Numbered from the stretch's first letter, positions 1-8,849 are shown. The stretch: 64,000 nt of DNA from Streptomyces subrutilus (GCF_008704535.1 NZ_CP023701.1:7420001-7484000); one strand, 5' to 3'. A program made the numbers and translations. The notes: generated by a model from the letters alone, not told the origin.

Positions 1-111
1 CAAGACCGTCTGCTCTTCATCGACCACCTCGGCGCCGGCGTGCTGCTGCACAGGGCAGGATCTCCGCGGACCGGGTCGGCCGGGAGGGCCGCGCGGGGGA
101 GCCGGGCCGGG

Positions 112-1017
112 TCAGCCCGACAGCCGGGTGAGGGCCAGGGCGTGGGCGCGGGCGAGGGAGTCGGGGGCGGCGCAGGGGACGTCGGGCTGTACGCCGGTGC
201 CCTCCCAGTTCGTGCCGGAGACGGGGTTGACGGCGCGGCCGACCGGAACGGTGGCTTCCAGGTGCGGGTGCACGGTCCAGCCCTGGCACGGGTGTGCGCC
301 GCCGCGGGTGGCCTCGCCGACGACCACGGCGCGGCCGAGCTGTTGGAGGTCGTACGCCAGCTCCTCGGCGGCGGAGAAGGTGCTGTCGCCGGCCAGCACG
401 TACAACGGCTTGCTGCCGCCGAAGCGCGCGCCGGGAACGTGCGGCAGGCTCCAGGACTGCTCGCCGCGCTCGCCGCCGCGCCAGTGCATGGTGTTGAGGT
501 GGGTGCGCTCGTCGAGCAGGTAGCTGCAGACGAAGGCGACGGCGTCCGGGTCGCCGCCCCGGTTGCCGCGAAGGTCCACGATCAGCGCCCGGGCGCGGGA
601 GGCCAGGGTGAGTGCGGCGCTCAGCGGTTCGGCGGCCCACTCCAGCGGAAACAGCATCGGTGCCAGCTCCACCACGGCGACCCCTCCGTCGAGCAACTGC
701 ACCCGGGGCGCACCGCCGAGGGAGGCGTCGAAGTCGCGGCGCATGGCGTCCCGGGTGGCCGCCCCCTGCTTCGGGGGGACCGGGACGGTGTGGTGCTTCA
801 GTCTCAGGTGCCGGTCGCCGTTGACGGACTGCAGGTCGGCGGTGACCAGCCGGGCGAGCTCTTCGGCACCGTCGACGTCGTAGGCGCCCTCGGTGAGGCG
901 TCGTCGCAGCAGGGCGGACAGCTGTTCGGCTATCCCGGGGAAAACGTAGTGCTCGGTCAGCAGCCGGGCGGTCTCGTCGATGACAGGGGCGGCCGCGAGC
1001 TTCGTCGGTGTCGTCAT
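112..1017 (-). CDS. S41-family (tail-specific-protease-like) peptidase
   Basis: This is a 301-residue protein of the C-terminal-processing-protease family. Residues 1-90 form an N-terminal helical region of the kind seen in IRBP-like S41 members. Residues 95-300 form the protease fold, with DLRGNRGG near 148-155 and the nucleophile region DSTFSAAEE near 211-219, where Ser215 is the expected nucleophile. A closing GTNWEGTGVQPDV segment lies near 268-280. There is no signal peptide or membrane segment, so it probably acts in the cytoplasm. The ATG at 1017 is preferred over longer in-frame starts because the family N-terminus begins there. The substrate cannot be told from sequence. The family call is good. 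Confidence 0.85.
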   Translation of the reverse strand: MTTPTKLAAAPVIDETARLLTEHYVFPGIAEQLSALLRRRLTEGAYDVDGAEELARLVTADLQSVNGDRHLRLKHHTVPVPPKQGAATRDAMRRDFDASLGGAPRVQLLDGGVAVVELAPMLFPLEWAAEPLSAALTLASRARALIVDLRGNRGGDPDAVAFVCSYLLDERTHLNTMHWRGGERGEQSWSLPHVPGARFGGSKPLYVLAGDSTFSAAEELAYDLQQLGRAVVVGEATRGGAHPCQGWTVHPHLEATVPVGRAVNPVSGTNWEGTGVQPDVPCAAPDSLARAHALALTRLSG

Positions 1018-1047
1018 GGCAGGGAGTAGAGCACTGCCCTTGCGGAA

Positions 1048-1250
1048 GTGCCAAAGGATTTGGGTACTTTCGAAGTGCGTGATCAGCCCTCCCACCTGCC
1101 GCCCCCTGAGGACGTACCGGAGAACGGTGCGCCCGAGCGGTTCGCGGCGCTCGCCCACCCGTCGCGTCAGCGGTTGCTGTCGGGCCTGGGTCACGCGGGG
1201 CCGGGCCGACTACCGGACGGGGCGGCCGGTGCGGCCCAGCCGGTGGAGCG
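1048..1250 (+). pseudogene. Possible remnant of an ArsR-like winged-helix regulator
   Basis: The 527 bases between the protease start and the polyketide-synthase remnant hold no complete gene. In forward frame 1 a short stretch reads FEVRD near 1069 and ALAHPSRQRLLSGL near 1147-1188. This resembles the first helices of ArsR-type regulators, which typically read ALAHPLRLRLL. Downstream the reading frame turns into low-complexity sequence with no recognition helix or wing. I read this as a decayed fragment, but the match is short and could be chance in GC-rich DNA. Confidence 0.3.
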
Positions 1251-1544
1251 GAAGCCGTCCGGCCGGCGCGGTCCGTGCCGGCCGGTGAGCCGGTCCACGC
1301 GTGCGGGAGGCCCGGGCGCTCGCGGGAGCGGGGTCCCGCGAGCTCGGTGACGGCGGCCTTGCCGCTGTGCGGCAGGGCCCGCCGCAGCGGTTCGTGGGGT
1401 GCGGCGCCGGCGCCGGAAGGGCCGACTGGGGCGTGCGCCGGCGCATCCGTTCCGCTCCGGACTTCGCGTGCGTGCCGCCGGGGGGAACCCGCCGGGCCGT
1501 GGCGGCATCCTCCACGGCGAGTCCCCTCAGGAGGTTGTGAACAG

Positions 1545-2608
1545 ATGGGTATGGACGCGGACATCGTCAGGCCCCTCCCGGAGTTGCTGCGGGAGCACGC
1601 CCGGAGCATCGGGGAGAAGGTCGCCTTCGAAGACCGCCGCACCCGGCTGACCTACCGGGAGCTGGAGCGCAGGACCGGGCGGCTGGCGGGTCACCTGGCG
1701 GGGCTCGGCGCGGTGCGGGACGAGCGGGCGGCGATCCTGCTCGGCAACCGGGTCGAGGCGGTCGAGAGCCTGCTCGCCGTCACCCGGGCGAGCGCGATCG
1801 GCGTGCCGCTGGACGCCGGGAGCTCCGAGGGCGGAGCTGGCCCACCTGCTGGACGACAGCGGCGCCCGCGTGGTCGTCACCGACCGCGCCCGGCTGACCC
1901 GGCTGCGGCCGCTGCTGGCGGCGCGCCCCGTTCTGACCGTGGTACTGGCCGAGGGCGGAGAGGGGAGCGGGCCGGAGCGGGCCGTGTCCCGGGAGCCGCA
2001 CGGCGCCGACGCCGGCCCGCTGCGCTACGAGGACCTGGCGGCCACGGAACCGGGAACGCCCGCGCCGGACGACCTCGGGCTGGACGAGGTGGCCTGGCTG
2101 CTCTACACCTCCGGTTCCTCCGGCGCCCCCAAGGGCGTGCTGAGCACACAGCGCAACCGCCTCGCGCCCGTGGCCGCCGGACTCGCCGGTGTCCTCGGCA
2201 TGTCCCGGCGGGACCGGCTGCTGTGGCCCCTGCCGCTGCACCACGCCATGAGCCAGGTGGTCTGCGTGGTGGGAGTGGCCGCCACCGGGGCGAGCGCCAC
2301 CATCCCGCCCAGGTTCACGGCGGCGGGGGTGCTCGCCGAACTCCGCCGTACGGACGCCCCCCACACCCTCCTCGGCGGCGTGCCGACCACCTGCTCCGCC
2401 CTGCTCGACGCCGTGCGCGACGGGGACGGCACCGGCCTGGGCACACCCGCCCTGCGCGGGTGCGTCAGCGGCGGCGCCTCGGCGGGGCCGGCGTTCCGGC
2501 GGGCGTTCGAGGCGGCCTGCCGCGTCCCCTACCTGGAGCACTACGGCAGTACCGAGGCGGGCCCCGTCACCATGGCGGCCCCGGACGACGGCACGGCGGC
2601 GGCGACGG
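1545..2608 (+). pseudogene. Polyketide-synthase loading domain: truncated, frameshifted adenylate-forming CoA ligase
   Basis: The ATG at 1545 follows a good ribosome site (AGGAGG at 1529-1534). The translation begins like a starter-unit CoA ligase (RPLPELLREHARSIGEKVAFED). The frame is lost near 1829-1833: one extra G in GAGGGCGGAG moves the ligase into frame 1, where it continues as AELAHLLDDSGARVVVTD. The ATP-binding loop YTSGSSGAPKG (about 2107-2139) and the EHYGSTEAGP motif (about 2536-2565) are intact. The C-terminal subdomain with the catalytic lysine is absent. Sequence homology stops near 2580-2600, immediately before the ketoreductase tail of the next entry. The enzyme should have activated a carboxylic acid starter for an ACP. 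As it stands it is broken twice, by the frameshift and by loss of the C-terminal domain. A sequencing error could explain the frameshift but not the missing domain. Confidence 0.75.
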
Positions 2609-3988
2609 ATGGGCCGCGCGGGATTCGCCCCGCTCACCCCGGAGGAGGGTCTCGCGCTCTTCGACGCGGCCGTCCGCGGCGCCGACCCGGCCCCGGTGGC
2701 GGCCCGCCTCGCCCCGTCCCTCGTGACCGGAGCCCGCTCCCGTACGACCGCCCGCTCGACCCGGTCCACCGGCCCCGCCGCCCATCCCGCCACCGGACCG
2801 TCCGCCCCGAGCGGGCCGGCCACCACCCCGGCCCCACGGCTCGCCGACGCGACGCCGGACGGGCGCGCCGGCCTGCTGCTCGCCGAGGTCCGGGCGCTGG
2901 CGGCCGAGGTGCTCGGCCACACCGAGGCCGACGAGGCGATCGGTCCGGACGACCGGCTGGCGGACCGGGGGCTCGACTCGCTGGCCGCGGTCGAACTGCG
3001 CAACCGCCTCGCGACGGCGACGCAGTCGACCCTCCCGCCCACGCTGCTGTTCGACTTCCCCACCCCGCGCGCGGTCGCCACCCACCTCGCGGAGCGGTAC
3101 GTCCCGCGCACCACGCAGCCGACCGCGGCCCCGGCCCCGGCATCGGACACCGGCGCCGCGGCGGGCGACGCGTTCCCGGACTCCCTCGGCACCCTGTTCC
3201 GTACCGCCTGCGCGCAAGGGCGGACCATGGACGGGATGGCCCTGCTGACGGTCGCCGCGCGCCCGCGCCCGGTCTTCGACAGCGCCGAGGCGCCCGGCGA
3301 GGTCCCGGCGGCCGTCCCGCTCGCGACCGGCGGGACGGGCCCCAGGCTGCTCTGCTTCCCGGCGCTGAGCGCGCTCGCCGGGCCGGAGGAGTACGTCCGG
3401 CTCGGCCTGCGACTGCGCGGCCTCCGGCCGGTCACCGCCCTGCCGCATCCGGGGTTCGCACGGTCACAGCCGCTGCCGGCCACCCTGGACGCCTTCGTCA
3501 CGGCGCAGGCCGCCGCGGTCCGCGCCGCCGCGGAAGGGGAGCCGTTCGCCCTCCTCGGGCGTTCGGCGGGCGGGTGGGCGGCCCAGGCCGTCGCGCAGCG
3601 GCTGGCGGCCGAGGACGCCGCCCCGGTCGCCGTCGTCCTGCTGGACACCTATCCCGCCGGCCGCGCCGACGGCGAGGAGGCGCTCTCCGCCATGACGGCC
3701 GGCATGCTCCGGCGGGCCGCTCGGTTCGCCTCGTCCGATCCCGGCCGGCTGACGGCCATGGCCGGTCATTTCGCCCTGTACTCCGGCTGGCGGCCCGCGC
3801 GGCCGGCGGCCCCGACCCTCTTCCTCCGGGCCCGGGACCCGCTGCCCGGCACACCCCCGGCTCCCGCCTGGCCGCTGCCGCACACCGAAGTCACCGTCCC
3901 CGGAGACCACTTCACCCTGCTGGAGGCACACGCCGACACCACCGCCCTGGCCGTCCAGCACTGGCTGACCGGCCTGCCCCGCCGGTGA
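2609..3988 (+). CDS. Polyketide-synthase C-terminal fragment: ketoreductase tail, ACP, thioesterase
   Basis: The frame is open for 459 residues. Residues 1-34 match the last strand of a modular PKS ketoreductase (LTPEEGLALFDAAV). After an Ala/Pro/Thr-rich linker, residues 85-165 are an acyl carrier protein with the phosphopantetheine serine in RGLDSLAAVELRNRL (Ser124). Residues 190-459 are a type I thioesterase with nucleophile GRSAGG (Ser319) and a C-terminal GDHFTLLEAH containing the likely catalytic His. This is the normal end of a final PKS module, but the ketosynthase, acyltransferase and most of the ketoreductase are missing. It joins the ligase remnant directly and is in another frame. 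The ATG at 2609 may be only an internal methionine. It is a remnant of a much larger gene; whether the fragment is still made is unknown. Confidence 0.75.
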   Translation: MGRAGFAPLTPEEGLALFDAAVRGADPAPVAARLAPSLVTGARSRTTARSTRSTGPAAHPATGPSAPSGPATTPAPRLADATPDGRAGLLLAEVRALAAEVLGHTEADEAIGPDDRLADRGLDSLAAVELRNRLATATQSTLPPTLLFDFPTPRAVATHLAERYVPRTTQPTAAPAPASDTGAAAGDAFPDSLGTLFRTACAQGRTMDGMALLTVAARPRPVFDSAEAPGEVPAAVPLATGGTGPRLLCFPALSALAGPEEYVRLGLRLRGLRPVTALPHPGFARSQPLPATLDAFVTAQAAAVRAAAEGEPFALLGRSAGGWAAQAVAQRLAAEDAAPVAVVLLDTYPAGRADGEEALSAMTAGMLRRAARFASSDPGRLTAMAGHFALYSGWRPARPAAPTLFLRARDPLPGTPPAPAWPLPHTEVTVPGDHFTLLEAHADTTALAVQHWLTGLPRR

Positions 3989-4109
3989 CGCCGCGGCCGG
4001 GTCCCACGATGCGGGCAGCTCGGGCGCGCCGCACGCGGCGACCCGGCAGGCCGTGCGGCTGACCTCGGCGCCGCCTTCCCGGCAGGCGCCCGAGCAGCGC
4101 CGACCGGCT

Positions 4110-4850
4110 TCATCCGCCGGCGGCGTGGCGGCGGACGACCGGCTCCGGGTAGTCCACGTGCGGCCCGGCGCGGCCGGCCAGCTCCCGAGGTGAGTGCACG
4201 AACGCGATGCCGTCCGGTTCGGGCTCGCGTCCCTGGTCCCGCTCGGCGTCCGCAGCGCTGGCGAAGGCCGCGCGCAGGGCCGTCTCGGGAAGGGCCGGAG
4301 CGACGTGGGTCAGGCCGACGCTGCCGTGCTTCCCGCGGGTGACGGCCCACAGCCTCAGGGTCGCCGGGGCCGCGTGGACGCCCACCTCTTCGATCAGCTC
4401 CCGTGCGGCCTGGCCGGCCAGGCCGCACACGTCCAGTCCCGCACCGTCCGGGGGCGGCTCCACGCAGCCGCCCGGCAGTTGCCGGCGGCCGGGCGTGGCC
4501 GTGGAGGGGGACATCCTCGCCACCGTCACACGGCCGTCATCGGTGGGCTGGACGACGTTCACGAACAAGGAGGCGAGCGCCGTGGCGCCGGGAACGCGGC
4601 GAAGGCCGTAGTGCCGGTAGGTGACCCGCACCCAGGACAAGCGCAGGATGCGCGGGCCCGTGCGCTCCAGCCCCGCACAGGCCACCACCGGCCCGTCGAA
4701 CAGAGCCGGGTTGGCCAGGACCGCCCCGTCCCAGACCAGGTCCCTGGCCATCGCGTCGGAGGGCGGCAGCGGCGGCTCTTCCGCCTCCGCGAGGTGCAGT
4801 CGCTCGACGTCGAAGAGATCGATGCCCCCAGGGGGCGGCGTCCGGGTCAC
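4110..4850 (-). CDS. Nudix hydrolase with an expanded Nudix box
   Basis: This 246-residue protein has a GTG start at 4850. The core signature AARELIEEVG lies near residues 170-180 and provides the metal-binding REXXEE part of the Nudix box. The upstream GX5E half is replaced by a longer loop, from GGCVEPPPDGAG, so spacing differs from the consensus and the first glutamate cannot be placed confidently. Nudix enzymes hydrolyse nucleoside diphosphates linked to another moiety; the substrate here is unknown. A strand reading FVNVVQPTDDGRVTVARMS precedes the box, as expected for the fold. It stands alone between the PKS remnant and the ArsR gene. Confidence 0.65.
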   Translation of the reverse strand: MTRTPPPGGIDLFDVERLHLAEAEEPPLPPSDAMARDLVWDGAVLANPALFDGPVVACAGLERTGPRILRLSWVRVTYRHYGLRRVPGATALASLFVNVVQPTDDGRVTVARMSPSTATPGRRQLPGGCVEPPPDGAGLDVCGLAGQAARELIEEVGVHAAPATLRLWAVTRGKHGSVGLTHVAPALPETALRAAFASAADAERDQGREPEPDGIAFVHSPRELAGRAGPHVDYPEPVVRRHAAGG

Positions 4851-4940
4851 CGGTTCAGCGTAGGGGCGGCAGCGGCGGGTGCGGGGGGACGTGGCGAGCC
4901 GGCGTGCGATGCGGTGCCGGCCGGTGGGTCCGGTCCGGGG

Positions 4941-5273
4941 CTAGAACACGTCGCCCAGGGTCTCCAGGAGGCGGGCGATGTTCGCCTCGTCGCGGCGGTA
5001 GTAGGTCCACTTGCCCCGTCGGGTGGCGACCACCAGCCCCGCTTGCCGCAGCATCGCCAGGTACTGCGAGGTGGTCGACTGCCCCAACCCCGCACGCTGC
5101 TGGATGTCGGTCACGCAGACACCGATCCCGACGTCCTCGGGCTCCTGGCCGGGGAAGCTCATCGGCTCCTTGAGCCACACCAGCATCTGACGGCGGGCCG
5201 GGTTGGACAGGGCCCGGAACACAGTCAGCAACTCCGCCTCCGAAAACACCAGGTGATCGTAACGCATGGACAT
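4941..5273 (-). CDS. ArsR-family winged-helix repressor
   Basis: This is a 110-residue ArsR/SmtB-type regulator. ALSNPARRQMLVWL (residues 21-34) opens the DNA-binding domain. The recognition helix is around GLGQSTTSQYLAMLRQAGLV, and the wing reads ATRRGKWTYYRR. The only cysteine is near residue 53 (GVCVTD), and no CXC metal site is visible, so it may sense something other than a metal. It is transcribed away from the oxidoreductase at 5311, and their starts are only 37 bases apart over a shared promoter/operator. It therefore very likely represses that gene and itself. A second in-frame ATG at 5267 is an alternative start. Confidence 0.85.
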   Translation of the reverse strand: MSMRYDHLVFSEAELLTVFRALSNPARRQMLVWLKEPMSFPGQEPEDVGIGVCVTDIQQRAGLGQSTTSQYLAMLRQAGLVVATRRGKWTYYRRDEANIARLLETLGDVF

Positions 5274-5274
5274 A

Positions 5275-5304
5275 TTGATAATTCGCGATATCTCGATCTA
5301 AGAT
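5275..5304 (+). promoter_or_regulatory. Promoter of the oxidoreductase with overlapping dyad
   Basis: TTGATA at 5275-5280 and TAAGAT at 5299-5304 are separated by 18 bases and form a near-consensus housekeeping promoter. The ATG at 5311 begins 6 bases after the -10 box, so the transcript is probably leaderless; no ribosome site is visible. A dyad GATA-N8-TATC (5277-5292) lies inside the spacer and over the -35 box, a natural place for the divergent ArsR protein to block transcription. Confidence 0.6.
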
Positions 5305-5310
5305 CACCGC

Positions 5311-6333
5311 ATGCCGACTTCGATGCGTGTGATGGAACTCGTCCGCTTCGGTGACGCGGACACCGCGTTCGCCGCCCGAGAGCTGCCAAGGCCCGATCCC
5401 GGCCCCGGGCAGCTGCTGGTGCGCGTGAGGGCCACGTCCGTGAACCCCCTGGACCTGCAGACCAGGCGCGGCGACTACCGCGACCAGGTGGCACTGCCCG
5501 CGGTGATCGGCAACGACGTGTCCGGCGTGGTGGTCGAGACCGGACCCGGGGCGGGCGACTTCCAGCCGGGTGACGAGGTCTGGTACCTGGCGCCGGTGTT
5601 CGCCGGGCAGGGAACCTACGCCGAGTTCCACGTGGTCGACCAGGCCCTGGTCGCCCGCAAGCCCGCACGGTTGTCGCACGTGGAGGCCGCCGGGCTCGCG
5701 CTCGTGGGCGTGACGGCGTGGGAGGCGCTGGTCGAACGGGCCGGTGTGCGGGCCGGGGAACGGGTCCTGGTGCACGGCGGAGCGGGCGGGGTCGGCTCGG
5801 TCGCCGTCCAGGTCGCCAGCGCGCTGGGAGCCGAGGTGGTGACCACCGCGCGGGCAAGGGACCACGAGTTCGTCACCGGACTGGGAGCCGACCTCGCGAT
5901 CGACTTCTCGGCCGGTGACTACGTGCCGCAGGTCCGCGCGCTCGGTGGGGTGGACGTCGTGCTGGACACGGTGGGCGGGGACACCCTCGCCCGCAGCGCG
6001 GAGGTCCTTGCCGACCGAGGCCGCGTGGTGTCCATCGTGGACATCCCCGAACCGCAGAACCTGCTCGCCGCGTGGGGCGTGAACGCGACCTACCACTTCC
6101 TCTTCGTCAGCCCCGGCCGGGCCAAGCTCGCGGCCCTCGGCCGACTGGTCGACCAGGGCGGACTCCGGCCGGTGATCGGCGCCGTCCTCCCGCTGGCCGA
6201 CATCGCTCAGGCGCACGCACTGCTGGAAGGAGGCTCTGCCGGCGAGGGCCGCCGACGCCCGCGCGGCAAGATCGCCGTCGCGGTGCACCACCCCCTGGAC
6301 GGGCCGCCGCACCGGACGGCGACGTCGCCGTGA
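5311..6333 (+). CDS. Zinc-independent quinone/alcohol oxidoreductase (MDR family)
   Basis: This 340-residue protein is of the medium-chain dehydrogenase family, quinone-oxidoreductase branch. The N-terminal catalytic domain contains RATSVNPLDLQTRRG (about 40-55) and AVIGNDVSGVVVETG. The cofactor-binding domain has the glycine-rich HGGAGGVGSVAVQVA motif (about 154-168), typical for NADPH. No zinc-binding cysteines are seen. These enzymes reduce quinones or enones in the cytosol. Its position opposite an ArsR repressor suggests induction by a reactive small molecule. The C-terminus carries a short Arg/His/Pro-rich tail beyond the usual KIAVAV end. Starts at codon 5 or 8 are possible, but the promoter spacing fits codon 1. 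Confidence 0.85.
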   Translation: MPTSMRVMELVRFGDADTAFAARELPRPDPGPGQLLVRVRATSVNPLDLQTRRGDYRDQVALPAVIGNDVSGVVVETGPGAGDFQPGDEVWYLAPVFAGQGTYAEFHVVDQALVARKPARLSHVEAAGLALVGVTAWEALVERAGVRAGERVLVHGGAGGVGSVAVQVASALGAEVVTTARARDHEFVTGLGADLAIDFSAGDYVPQVRALGGVDVVLDTVGGDTLARSAEVLADRGRVVSIVDIPEPQNLLAAWGVNATYHFLFVSPGRAKLAALGRLVDQGGLRPVIGAVLPLADIAQAHALLEGGSAGEGRRRPRGKIAVAVHHPLDGPPHRTATSP

Positions 6334-6494
6334 CCGACTCGGCTCCGACGGGTCGATGCGGACGCCGGGGTGCACGTCGAGGATGCCGGGGACCGTCCGT
6401 TCCGCGATCGCGGTGATGGACGCCCGTACGAGGCAGGCGTGTTCTCCTCGTCCGAAGGGGACCGGAGGCTGCCGTATCGGCGGGTCGGGCCCTC

Positions 6495-6536
6495 GGCCCG
6501 TCGCCCCGCAACCGGGGAGGTGCGGGGCGACGGGCC
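6495..6536. terminator. Bidirectional hairpin terminator
   Basis: Two perfect 16-base arms (6495-6510 and 6521-6536) surround a 10-base loop between the convergent oxidoreductase and decarboxylase genes. There is no T-run, as is usual in high-GC actinomycetes. The rest of the 243-base gap shows nothing else I can support. Confidence 0.75.
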
Positions 6537-6576
6537 GGTAAGCGCGTGCGTGGCGCTCCGGCCGGCCGCCGCGGGG

Positions 6577-8220
6577 TCAGCGCTGGTGGGGGAGCGGGGG
6601 GCGTTCGGCGTCCTTGTCGTCGGTGCGGTCGAATGCTCCTGGCTGGGCGAGGTCGTCGAGGAGTTCGTCGATCAGCTCCTGCGTGACGTGGGGCATGACG
6701 TAGACGTGGCTGTAGTCGTGCCGGCGGCCGCCGAGGTTGAGGGGGACGCAGGCCAGGGAGTACTTGCGGGTGATCTCGGCGCGGGGCTGCTGGAACCAGA
6801 CGCTGAGGGCGTGTTCGCCGTGGCCGACTTCGATGCCGTCTTCGGCCCAGGGCTCCTGGCGGTCCCGCAGCCGTGTGCTGAGCTCCCTGAGGCGTTCGGC
6901 CGTGTATTCGGCGATCCTCAGGACTTCGGCGGCCTGCCGCACCTGCTGCTCCTCGCCGGATTGCGCGAGGTGGTTCCACATGGCGAGGGAGGCGAAGCCG
7001 CTGCGCGAGCCGGCGAAGGTGCTGTCGGGGGAGGAGACGACCGCGGGGTCGGACGGCGGACGGAGTTTGGAGCCGGCGCGGGACATGTAGATGCCGGTGG
7101 GGACGGGGGCCCCGGGGTATTTGTGGCCGCTGGTGACGATGGAGGACACCTCGGGGATCCGGAAGTCGAAGACCGGTGGTGCGCTGTCGATGAGTCCGCT
7201 GTCGCGGGCCTTCTCCAGGTAGGGGGCGTAGGCGCCGCCGAGGGCCCCGTCGACGTGGATCCAGTAGCCGTTGCGGATGCTGACGCGCTCGGGGTCGTCG
7301 GGGTCGAAGCGGACGGTGCGGTCGACCAGGCCGTGTCGCGCGAAGACCGGGCGCAGGCGTTCGCAGGCGCCCTGGACGTCGTCGTAGGCGCCCTTGAAGA
7401 CGCTGCCGATGTTGAAGTTCACCAGGACGGGGTGTCCCTTGGCCGCGAAGAAGTCCACGAGGGCCACGAGTGCGTCGACGTCGACGGTGCCCGGTCCCTC
7501 GTCGCCGCCGGTGGTCGGGACGCCGCCGAGCGGCCAGCCGTTGTAGGTCTGCGTCCCGGTGCCGCTCACGTCGATGGGGCACTCGCCCGGGTAGAGGCTT
7601 CCGCCCAGGTCGTAGAAGGTCGGGATGTCCAGCACCCGCATGGCCTTGATGTGGGAGTAGTGGGTCTCCTGAGAGAAGAACGCCACGGGGGTGTAGGCGT
7701 TGGGGTTGTCGTCGGGGTGCTGGGCCCGCAGGTAGCTGGTACGGCAACTGGCGTCGCCGGAGACCTCGTCGCGGACCAGGGCGTTGCCGTCGAGGTAGTC
7801 CCGGGCGTTCCACATGGCGTAGAGGTTGCCCTCGGTGCTGCCCATCGACAGGACGTATCCCCACCCGTCCTCGTCACGCGGGCGGGCCGGGTCCTGTGGC
7901 AGCGGTGCGTGCCACAGACCGGCGTAGTGCTCCAGGACGGCCCGCTCCAGCCACCGGGAGTGCAGGCTGTAGTTGCTGTCGACGAACGGGTCCCCGATGT
8001 TGTTGATGTGATAGCCCAGGAACCGGCCGAGAGCGGCGTGCCCGTCGAGCGACAGGTTGACCTGGTACCCCAGGAAACGCCCGCGCCGCTCACCGAGGTA
8101 ACCCTCCAGCTTCGCGAGGACGGCACCCCGCTCCTCATCGGTGTAGGCGACGGTGCCCAGCCGGTAGTCGTCGTTGGCCGGCAGTCCCGCCGGGCGAAGA
8201 TCGGAGTGTTCGATGGTCAT
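6577..8220 (-). CDS. PLP-dependent decarboxylase (group II, histidine/aromatic amino acid type)
   Basis: This 547-residue fold-type I PLP enzyme starts at the ATG at 8220. The PLP lysine is in SGHKYPG near residue 400, and an upstream HVDGA motif supplies the cofactor aspartate. MGSTEGNLYAMWNARDYL and SQETHYSHIKAMRVLDIP match histidine-decarboxylase-like members. These enzymes release CO2 from an amino acid; histidine is the best guess, and other amino acids are possible. It is monocistronic, ends at the hairpin at 6495-6536, and has a 629-base leader with unusually AT-rich patches. The longer upstream in-frame extension does not look like protein. Confidence 0.8.
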   Translation of the reverse strand: MTIEHSDLRPAGLPANDDYRLGTVAYTDEERGAVLAKLEGYLGERRGRFLGYQVNLSLDGHAALGRFLGYHINNIGDPFVDSNYSLHSRWLERAVLEHYAGLWHAPLPQDPARPRDEDGWGYVLSMGSTEGNLYAMWNARDYLDGNALVRDEVSGDASCRTSYLRAQHPDDNPNAYTPVAFFSQETHYSHIKAMRVLDIPTFYDLGGSLYPGECPIDVSGTGTQTYNGWPLGGVPTTGGDEGPGTVDVDALVALVDFFAAKGHPVLVNFNIGSVFKGAYDDVQGACERLRPVFARHGLVDRTVRFDPDDPERVSIRNGYWIHVDGALGGAYAPYLEKARDSGLIDSAPPVFDFRIPEVSSIVTSGHKYPGAPVPTGIYMSRAGSKLRPPSDPAVVSSPDSTFAGSRSGFASLAMWNHLAQSGEEQQVRQAAEVLRIAEYTAERLRELSTRLRDRQEPWAEDGIEVGHGEHALSVWFQQPRAEITRKYSLACVPLNLGGRRHDYSHVYVMPHVTQELIDELLDDLAQPGAFDRTDDKDAERPPLPHQR

Positions 8221-8849
8221 TCCATGTCCGATTCTGGGCGATCCTTCGAAGCGGAATTCAGGCGATGAATCACCACCGGGCGAACATGACTTCGGCAGAC
8301 GCTCGTATCTGAAGGGATGAAGGAGGTGCGAGGACCGTCGGACGGTATGCCGACAGTGCATCCGATGGGTGAATTGCCTTATGGGCGGCGGCAACTGCCG
8401 TGCTCGAATGCCGTGCCCAGGCCCTCGCGGCACACAGGATATGTGCGTCACGGAGCCCTGCTTGCCCGGCTGTCCACGTTTATCCTCGCTCTGGCTATTT
8501 CGACTGAAGATTGTTTACTCAGGGCTTGCTGGATGCGCCTTGGGAAGTGACGTTTCGGCAGCGCCCGGGGCGGCGGGTTTGGGTCCTGAAGATTGCCCGG
8601 ACGGCCATATGCGCCTACGGCCGGTGCGTCCGAGCACGAGAACGCAGTTGAGGCCCATGCCTCCACAACGGCCCTGCTCGGACCCGATTCGGCAAGTACG
8701 CCCTTTCCGTCCGTCCGACCGGGAGCTGCCGTCGTCGGGTTGTCCGGCAGCCGGGGGTGGCGTCTCAGAGGGCGAGAAGGGCCCGGGGCGCCCCGCGGAG
8801 CGACGGGAGCGGTGAGAGCGGTGAGAGCGGTGAGCGGGGCGTTACGGGG
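8221..8849. other. 629-base intergenic region with AT-rich patches
   Basis: No convincing gene lies here; short open frames on both strands lack family features. The stretch around 8470-8530 is clearly lower in GC than its surroundings (for example GATTGTTTACTCAGG), so promoters for the decarboxylase probably sit here. Near 8811-8835 there are three tandem 9-base GGTGAGAGC-type units. No stable terminator hairpin was found for the SDR gene. Confidence 0.4.

Noticed and set aside
1..111. Open frame from the left edge (QDRLLFIDHLGAGVLLHRA)
   Set aside because: It has no stop until deep inside the protease gene on the other strand and shows no family pattern; it could be the end of a gene or nothing.
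6340..6480. Minus-strand phrase AIAERTVPGILDVHPGVRID before the terminator
   Set aside because: It looks protein-like but is too short, has no start, and matches no family I can name.
6370..8268. 632-residue forward frame over the decarboxylase
   Set aside because: It is an antisense shadow with repetitive Val/Gly composition.
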